From Euzebyales bacterium (GTDB taxonomy: Bacteria; Actinomycetota; Nitriliruptoria; Euzebyales; JAHELV01): a DNA stretch of 55,368 bases. The DNA is taken from contig DATHVN010000135.1 of NCBI GenBank assembly GCA_035461305.1, forward strand, positions 1 through 55,368, written 5' to 3'. A program made the position numbers and the translations under genes. Below are positions 50,436 to 55,368 of the stretch, in pieces. Within the stretch, counting starts at the first letter, position 1; each line of letters starts with the position of its first letter. The notes beneath the pieces were generated by a model. The model worked only from the letters and a program-made list of their open reading frames with translations, made no database searches and was not told the origin of the DNA.

Positions 50436-51412
50436 CGGTGCCGTCGATGGGGTCCCCGTGGATGCAGGTCGACGATGCCGGGACGACGGTCGTGGCGGCG
50501 TTCGACATCCCGCTGCGGCTGCGGTTCCGAGGCGTCACGTCCCGCACCGGCGTCCTGGTGCGGGGCGCGGCCGGATGGGGGGAGTGGTCGCCGTTCGCCG
50601 ACCACCGCCCGCATCTGGCTGCACGCTGGTGGCGTGCCGCGCACGAGGCCGCCACCCGGGCGTGGCCGCGTGCGCGACGCGACACGGTGCCGGTCAATGC
50701 GATCGTGCCCGTCGTCGACCCCCAGCGCGCCCACGACCTCACCCGGGCGTCGGGCTGCACGACCGCCAAGGTCAAGGTTGGCGACGCCGGCGACGTGGCG
50801 CGGGTCGAGGCCGTCCGTGACGCCCTGGGTCCCGACGGCAGGCTGCGGCTGGACGTCAACGCCGCATGGGACCTCGAGACCGCCGTCGAGAAGCTGCGCG
50901 CACTGGCGCGGTTCGACCTGGAGTACGTCGAGCAGCCCGTGGCCGACCTCGCCGACTTCGCTCGGCTGCGCACGCGGGTGGACGTGCCCCTGGCCGCCGA
51001 CGAGTCGGTGCGCCTGGCGCCGGACCCGCTGCACATCCGAGGGATCGACGCCACCGACGTCGTGATCCTCAAGGTCCAGCCGCTCGGCGGCGTGTGGCGC
51101 TGCCTCGAGGTCGCCGAGGCCTGTGGCCGCCCGGCTGTCGTGTCGTCGGCGGTCGAGACGTCTGTCGGCCTCGCCGCGGGGGTTGCGCTCGCGGCGGCGC
51201 TGCCCGACCTGCCCCACGCCTGCGGGCTCGGCACCGCGACGCTGCTGGCCGGTGACGTCGTGGAGGACCCGCTCGTGCCGGTCGATGGCCAGCTGGCCGT
51301 GCGGCGTCCCGTCCCGTCGGTGCCGCTGATCGATCGATGGTCGGCCGGCGACGACGTCGTAGCCGCATGGGGTCGGCGCCTGGACACGGTGCGGGAGGTC
51401 GTGGGCGCGTGA
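50432..51412 (+). CDS. menC: o-Succinylbenzoate synthase (MenC)
   Basis: 326-residue enolase-superfamily dehydratase. N-terminal cap with FDIPLRLRFRGVTSRTGVLV and GWGEWSPF; barrel residues TAKVKVG (Lys), LRLDVNAAWD (Asp/Asn), EYVEQPV (Glu), PLAADESVR (Asp/Glu) and VVILKVQPLGG (Lys) are all present. The GTG at 50432 overlaps the menA stop, and the gene overlaps menD by 4 bases; in-frame ATGs at 50447 and 50462 are alternatives. Confidence 0.93.
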   Translation: MTVPSMGSPWMQVDDAGTTVVAAFDIPLRLRFRGVTSRTGVLVRGAAGWGEWSPFADHRPHLAARWWRAAHEAATRAWPRARRDTVPVNAIVPVVDPQRAHDLTRASGCTTAKVKVGDAGDVARVEAVRDALGPDGRLRLDVNAAWDLETAVEKLRALARFDLEYVEQPVADLADFARLRTRVDVPLAADESVRLAPDPLHIRGIDATDVVILKVQPLGGVWRCLEVAEACGRPAVVSSAVETSVGLAAGVALAAALPDLPHACGLGTATLLAGDVVEDPLVPVDGQLAVRRPVPSVPLIDRWSAGDDVVAAWGRRLDTVREVVGA

Positions 51413-53118
51413 ACCCGTCGACCGCGCAGGCGCGCGTGCTCGCCGACGAGTTCGCTCGCGGTGGGCTGTGCCACACCGTGATCGCCCCCGGCTCGCGCTC
51501 GGCGCCGCTGGCGCTGGCGTTCGACGCACACCCGGACGTGACCGTCCACGTCGAGATCGACGAGCGCTCGGCGGCGTTCCTCGCGCTCGGCATCGGCAGG
51601 GCGTCGAGGCAGCCGGCCGCGGTCGTGTGCTCGTCGGGCACCGCCGCCGTCAACTTCCACCCCGCGGTCGTCGAGGCCCACCACTCCCGCACGCCCCTGG
51701 TCGTGCTGACCGCCGACCGGCCCCCGGAGCTGCGGGCCACCGGCGCGAACCAGACGATCGACCAGCCCGGCGTGTACGGCGGCGTGACGCGCTGGTCGGT
51801 CGACATCAGCGTCGCAGAGCGGCGCGCCGGCGCGGTCGCCTACTGGCGGTCGATCGCCGCCCGAGCGCTCGCGGAGGCGCGGGGCCACCCCGCCGGGCCG
51901 GTCCACTGCAACGTCGGCCTGCGCGAGCCGCTGGTGCCCGATCGCGACGACGACTGGATCGAGCCCCTCGACGGGATCCGCGAGGCGGGCCAGCCGTGGG
52001 CGACCCGCACGGTCGACCTCGGGCTGCCGGTGCCGTCGCTGGTCGCCGAGGCCGCCGGCCTGGTCGACGCGCACCCGCGCGGCGCGCTGGTCCTGGGAGA
52101 CGTCGAGGTCGACGGTGTCGTCGTCGCCGGGTTCGCCACGGTGGCCGGCTGGCCGGTCATAGCCGAGCCGCACAGCGGCGCGCGCACGGGTGACCACGTC
52201 GTCAGCACCGCCGACCTGCTCCTGGCCGATCCCGGGTTCGCCGACGCGCACCGACCGGACGTCGCGGTGGTCATCGGTCGGCCGGTGCTGACCCGCAGCG
52301 TCCGACGGTGGCTCGACGGCGTGCCACGGACCGTGGTTGTCGACGCCGACGGCGCATGGCTGGATCCCGGGCGCACAGTCGAGCGCATCGTGCGAGCCGA
52401 TCCCACCGCGCTGCTGCATGACGTGACGGACCGGCTCGACGGCCGGCGCACGACCCACTTCCTGGCGCAGTGGCAGCACGCGGAGCGGTCCGCTCGCGCG
52501 GCGGTCGACGCCGTGCTGGACGAGCGGTCCGCGCCCACCGAGCCCCGTGTCGCACGTGACCTGGCCGCGTGCCTGCCGGACGGCTCAGCGCTCGTCGCCG
52601 CGTCGAGCATGCCGATCCGCGACCTCTCGGCGGTCATGCGGCCGCGGCGCGGCCTGCGGGTCCTGGGCAACCGGGGCGCGAGCGGCATCGACGGGTTCGT
52701 GTCGACCACCCTTGGCGTCGCCATCGGCCACGACGGCCCGGTCGCCTCGCTGTGCGGCGACCTTTCGCTGCTGCACGACCAGAACGGCTTCCTCCTGGCG
52801 GACGCTGCCGAGCTGGATGCGGTCTTCGTCGTCGTCAACAACGACGGTGGCGGGATCTTCTCGCTGCTCGAGCAGCGCGAGGTGGAGGGCTTCGAGCGCC
52901 TGTTCGGCACCCCGCACGGCATCGCGTTCGCATCCCTGGCGGCGCTCTACGGGGTGGCGTACCACCCGCTGCCACGTGCCGCCGACCTGGCCGACACGGT
53001 CTGCGGCGCGCTGGATCTCGGCGGACTGCATCTGGTGGAGGTCCGCACCGACCGCGACGCCAACGCCGCCCTGCACCGCGAGCTGAGCGCCACGGTCGCC
53101 GCCGTCCTCCAGCACTGA
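51409..53118 (+). CDS. menD: SEPHCHC synthase (MenD)
   Basis: 569-residue thiamine diphosphate enzyme joining isochorismate and 2-oxoglutarate. N-terminal TVIAPGSRSAPLALAF and VHVEIDERSAAFLALGIGRAS hold the catalytic Glu; VVCSSGTAAVNFHPAVVEAHHSRTPLVVLTADRPPEL follows; the C-terminal domain has GNRGASGIDGFVST and the TPP-binding LCGDLSLLHD to VNNDGGGIFS. GTG start at 51409, translationally coupled to menC. Confidence 0.96.
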   Translation: MNPSTAQARVLADEFARGGLCHTVIAPGSRSAPLALAFDAHPDVTVHVEIDERSAAFLALGIGRASRQPAAVVCSSGTAAVNFHPAVVEAHHSRTPLVVLTADRPPELRATGANQTIDQPGVYGGVTRWSVDISVAERRAGAVAYWRSIAARALAEARGHPAGPVHCNVGLREPLVPDRDDDWIEPLDGIREAGQPWATRTVDLGLPVPSLVAEAAGLVDAHPRGALVLGDVEVDGVVVAGFATVAGWPVIAEPHSGARTGDHVVSTADLLLADPGFADAHRPDVAVVIGRPVLTRSVRRWLDGVPRTVVVDADGAWLDPGRTVERIVRADPTALLHDVTDRLDGRRTTHFLAQWQHAERSARAAVDAVLDERSAPTEPRVARDLAACLPDGSALVAASSMPIRDLSAVMRPRRGLRVLGNRGASGIDGFVSTTLGVAIGHDGPVASLCGDLSLLHDQNGFLLADAAELDAVFVVVNNDGGGIFSLLEQREVEGFERLFGTPHGIAFASLAALYGVAYHPLPRAADLADTVCGALDLGGLHLVEVRTDRDANAALHRELSATVAAVLQH

Positions 53119-53134
53119 TCCGCCCGGCGCGCCT

Positions 53135-53245
53135 GCCACGGTCCCGCCTGCGTGGCAGCCGGTCACGATATCTCGGTGCTGGTTGCCACGGTCCCCCGTG
53201 TGTGGCAGCCGGTCACGGAATCTCGGTCCTGGTTGCCACGCTCAG
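53135..53245. repeat. 50-bp tandem hairpin repeat between convergent menD and menF
   Basis: Units start at 53135 and 53185, with an 11-base third start at 53235. Each holds an inverted repeat: TGCCACG / CGTGGCA with a 10-base loop in unit 1, with one mismatch in unit 2, then GCCGGTCACG and TCTCGGT-CTGGTT. It fills nearly the whole 123-base gap between two converging genes, so it could be a double terminator. Confidence 0.85.
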
Positions 53246-54492
53246 AAGGCGGACTGCATCGCGCGCAGCTTCAGGCGGGTCTCCTCGAGCTCTGATTCGG
53301 GAAGCGAGTCGCCGACGATGCCGGCACCGGCGAACAGCCGGGCGCGAGCGCCGTCGACCTGCGCGCAGCGCAGCGCGATCGCCAGCTCGCCGTCGCCCGC
53401 GGCGTCGACCCACCCGACCGGTCCCGCGTACCTCCCACGGTCGATGGTCTCGAGCTCCGCGATCAGCTCCAGTGCCCGCGCCGTGGGCGTCCCACCGACC
53501 GCTGCCGTCGGATGCAGCCGCTCCGCCAGCGTCAGCGCGTCGACCGATGACACGAGCGTGCCCGTGACCGACGTCGCCAGGTGCATGACATTGGCGAGCC
53601 GCAGCAGGTGGGGGGTGTCCTCCACGTCGAGGCGGGCGGTGAGCGGCTCCAGCGTCGCGTGCACCGACGCCACGGCCGGGCGGTGCTCTGCGAGGTCCTT
53701 GGCCGACGCGAGCAGGCGATCGCCGAGCCGGCGGTCCTCTGCGTCGTCGGCGCCGCGTCGGGCCGTCCCTGCCAGCACGAGCGAGCGCAGCCGGTCACCT
53801 GTCCGGCGGATCAACAGCTCGGGCGAGGCACCGACCAGGCCCGCGACGCGGAACGTGAAGCAGTCCGGGAAGCGGTCCCGCAGGCGGGTCACCAGCGTGA
53901 CGAGGTCGAACGGCGCCTCGCTGTACACCTGCCGGTCCCTGGCGAGCACGACCTTCTCGACGTCACCCGCCCGGATGCGGCGCACCGCGCGGTCGACCGC
54001 GTCGAGCCAGCCGATCTCGGCGGCGCTCGCCCCCGCGTAGCGCACCCGCGGGGACGGGCGCGGCGCCGGCGGCGGGTCCGCCAGCCGCAGATCGTCGTCG
54101 GCGACGGGTCGGTCGCCGACGACGGTGAGCCACGCCCGACCATCGCGGCGACGGACAACGGTCCGCGGGATGACCAGCACCGAGCCGGTCGCGGCCGGAT
54201 CGAATGTCAGGCTGGCGAACGCGACCGGGCCGGGCGTGCCGGTGTCGTCGGACACGATCGCGGCGAACCGCCGGGCCAGACGGTCGGCGGCCGCAGCCCG
54301 GGCGGCCTCGTCGTCCAAGGTCAGCCGAGTCGCTGCGCCCCAGCCGGCGAGCTCCACCGAGGGCCCCAGCCAGCACCACTCGCCGCCGGCGAGCACGGCG
54401 CCGGCGGCCACGGCCTCGACCTCGACGGTCCGGGACCACAGGCGTGGCGACGGTGCGGCCGCCGTCGTCGTACGTGTCGTGACGTCGGTCAC
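53242..54492 (-). CDS. menF: Isochorismate synthase (MenF/EntC type)
   Basis: 416-residue chorismate-binding enzyme that supplies isochorismate to MenD. The anthranilate/isochorismate-synthase fold has VEKVVLARDRQVYS, FRVAGLVGASPELLIRRTGDRLRSLVLAGTARRG, LANVMHLATSVTGTL, LHPTAAVGGTPTARALELI, ETIDRGRYAGPVGWVDAAGDGELAIALRCAQV and LFAGAGIVGDSLPESELEET. The GTG at 54492 overlaps the MerR-like gene's stop by 4 bases. Confidence 0.94.
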   Translation of the reverse strand: MTDVTTRTTTAAAPSPRLWSRTVEVEAVAAGAVLAGGEWCWLGPSVELAGWGAATRLTLDDEAARAAAADRLARRFAAIVSDDTGTPGPVAFASLTFDPAATGSVLVIPRTVVRRRDGRAWLTVVGDRPVADDDLRLADPPPAPRPSPRVRYAGASAAEIGWLDAVDRAVRRIRAGDVEKVVLARDRQVYSEAPFDLVTLVTRLRDRFPDCFTFRVAGLVGASPELLIRRTGDRLRSLVLAGTARRGADDAEDRRLGDRLLASAKDLAEHRPAVASVHATLEPLTARLDVEDTPHLLRLANVMHLATSVTGTLVSSVDALTLAERLHPTAAVGGTPTARALELIAELETIDRGRYAGPVGWVDAAGDGELAIALRCAQVDGARARLFAGAGIVGDSLPESELEETRLKLRAMQSAF

Positions 54493-55013
54493 GTGCGCTC
54501 CCGCAGTCGGTCGTGGGCGGCGTTGACGAGCAGGCGCCGGAAGTGGTGGCCGACCAGCGTGCTCGTCGCCGGCAGCATGTGGCTGAACGCCGTGAGCAGC
54601 CGTGCCGCCGCGTCGTCCTCGTCGGCGGCCTGCGACCGGATCGGGTCCCGGACGAACCGCAGGAACAGCTCCACGGCGTGGTCGGCGATCGTCCGCATGG
54701 CCGCCGTGTGCTCGCGGGCGAGGCTGAACAGCTCGTCCAGCGGCAGGCCGGCCTCGACCAGCGCCAGCCCGGCGCGCAGGGCCTCGACGTCGGCCAGTGT
54801 GTAGCGGCGGTCGTCGTCGGTCGCCCTGGGGATCAGCAGGCCCTCGCGCTCGACCGCCTCGAGCAGGGAGGCCGGCAGCTCGGCATGGTCTGCGAGTTGC
54901 TCGAGCGTCAGCAGCTCGACCTCCGTGTCCCCGTCCTCCCCGGGCAGCGGCCCGGACAGCGCGGCCGCGAGTGCCGCGTCCGCAGCGGGCAGGGAATCGT
55001 GGTCGGACGCCAT
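54489..55013 (-). CDS. MerR-family-like transcriptional regulator
   Basis: 174 residues. Residues about 30-90 fit a MerR winged helix: ELLTLEQLADHAELPASLLEAVEREGLLIP, then the YTLADVEALRAGLALVEAGLPLDELFSL part typical of the second half of the domain. The C-terminal region is helical without recognisable metal or ligand residues. It is translationally coupled to menF, so it may adjust menaquinone synthesis, which is inference. A TAGCAT box is 6 bases before the ATG. Confidence 0.75.
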   Translation of the reverse strand: MASDHDSLPAADAALAAALSGPLPGEDGDTEVELLTLEQLADHAELPASLLEAVEREGLLIPRATDDDRRYTLADVEALRAGLALVEAGLPLDELFSLAREHTAAMRTIADHAVELFLRFVRDPIRSQAADEDDAAARLLTAFSHMLPATSTLVGHHFRRLLVNAAHDRLRERT

Positions 55014-55019
55014 GCGCCA

Positions 55020-55025
55020 ATGCTA
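55020..55025 (-). promoter_or_regulatory. Candidate -10 box for the MerR-like gene (leaderless start)
   Basis: TAGCAT on the minus strand, 6 bases before the ATG at 55013, with no ribosome site between, matching the TAnnnT pattern seen at hemB, the second TlpA gene, the TIM-barrel gene and menE. Confidence 0.45.
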
Positions 55026-55052
55026 GGCCTCAGTGCACGGTCGGGTGCGGCG

Positions 55053-55368
55053 TCAGCCCGTGCGGCACCTCGCGTCGAGCGCGGCGGCGGCGCGGTCGCG
55101 CGCCCAGTTCCAAGACAAGGACGGCTCGCCGGCAACGGGCACGGTACGGGTGCACAACGCCGCGCGCAGCTGCGCACGGTACGGAGGATCGAGCCGGTCG
55201 GCGACGTCGACCAGGACGGGTACGGCGTCGTCGGACAGCCCGGCGGCGTAGCCGACGTCGAGGCGTCCAGTCTGCTCCCAGTGCCGGATGTTGTGGTGGA
55301 CGACGAGCGCCTCGGGGTTGACCACGTTGAGGACCAGCAGCACGGCCAGACCGGTGCCTGCGGCGAAC
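55053..55368 (-). CDS. DUF4173-family membrane protein, C-terminal part only
   Basis: The last 104 codons of a gene that enters from beyond the right edge. A membrane helix (LAVLLVLNVVNPEALV) is followed by VVHHNIRHWEQTGRLDVGYAAGLSDDAVPVLVDVADRL, the conserved C-terminal block of DUF4173 proteins, then a short tail SWNWARDRAAAALDARC. Function unknown. It ends 40 bases before the start of the MerR-like gene. Confidence 0.75.
   Translation of the reverse strand, partial: FAAGTGLAVLLVLNVVNPEALVVHHNIRHWEQTGRLDVGYAAGLSDDAVPVLVDVADRLDPPYRAQLRAALCTRTVPVAGEPSLSWNWARDRAAAALDARCRTG

Noticed and set aside
1-55368. tRNA, rRNA, insertion sequences, prophage or attachment sites
   Set aside because: No cloverleaf with a T-loop GGTTCGA-type arm, no rRNA blocks, no transposase or integrase motif found by eye in any gap; a covariance-model search would be needed to be certain for RNAs.

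Overview
The window is a very GC-rich, gene-dense chromosomal segment from an aerobic actinobacterium. Supporting features are the QcrCAB-type bc1 genes, menaquinone synthesis by the classical Men route, a CobA-HemD fusion next to Rex, a class F sortase, frequent GTG starts and TAnnnT promoter boxes placed directly before start codons. A deep-branching lineage such as Nitriliruptoria is plausible, but this is inference. No plasmid, phage, IS element, CRISPR array, tRNA or rRNA was seen.

Layout. 1-6.2 kb: a truncated cytochrome c oxidase subunit II gene (ctaC), a decayed GH15 glucoamylase, a lipoprotein cytochrome c and qcrC-qcrA-qcrB. 6.4-13.5 kb: accessory genes (an SDR that has lost its active site, a BsuPI-domain lipoprotein, a type II NADH dehydrogenase, a photolyase, a stress-domain membrane protein, a HAD hydrolase, a TIM-barrel isomerase and a glutaredoxin-like protein). 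13.5-20.3 kb: a DUF559 remnant, then the tetrapyrrole cluster rex-precorrin-2 dehydrogenase-hemA-hemC-cobA/hemD-hemB. 20.3-22.2 kb: a small NTF2-like gene and a patch of broken genes (DUF2867, SRPBCC, TetR). 22.3-31 kb: an aldo/keto reductase, a 62-bp tandem repeat, hemL, a 977-residue SEC-C/pRiA4b-ORF3 protein, a frameshifted MOSC gene, a DUF72 gene and a PLP decarboxylase. 31.3-42.1 kb: a second respiratory module. It holds a TlpA thioredoxin, a small membrane protein, a 2x[4Fe-4S] ferredoxin, a b6-like cytochrome b, a subunit-IV-like protein, a Rieske protein, a membrane diheme cytochrome c and a membrane protein of unknown function, followed by a second TlpA, CcdA, ResB and CcsA (System II cytochrome c maturation). 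42.5-48.2 kb: class I aldolase, an AAA ATPase behind 16-bp iterons, a class F sortase with a probable substrate, and heme A synthase. 48.3-55.4 kb: the menaquinone genes menE, menA-menC-menD and menF with a MerR-like gene, then a truncated DUF4173 gene.

How they fit together: much of the window builds one respiratory chain. The Men enzymes make menaquinone, Ndh reduces it, the QcrCAB complex and the second b6f-like complex oxidise it, CtaC belongs to the terminal oxidase, the hem genes and CtaA supply hemes, and TlpA/CcdA/ResB/CcsA attach heme to the c-type cytochromes. Rex, an NADH/NAD+ sensor, heads the heme cluster.

Two themes stand out. First, the second bc complex has a split, b6-type cytochrome b carrying the cysteine expected to hold heme ci, and it is encoded with its own ferredoxin. 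Second, accessory genes are repeatedly broken by frameshifts, internal deletions or a nonsense codon while core genes are intact, and several repeat families occupy the gaps between genes.
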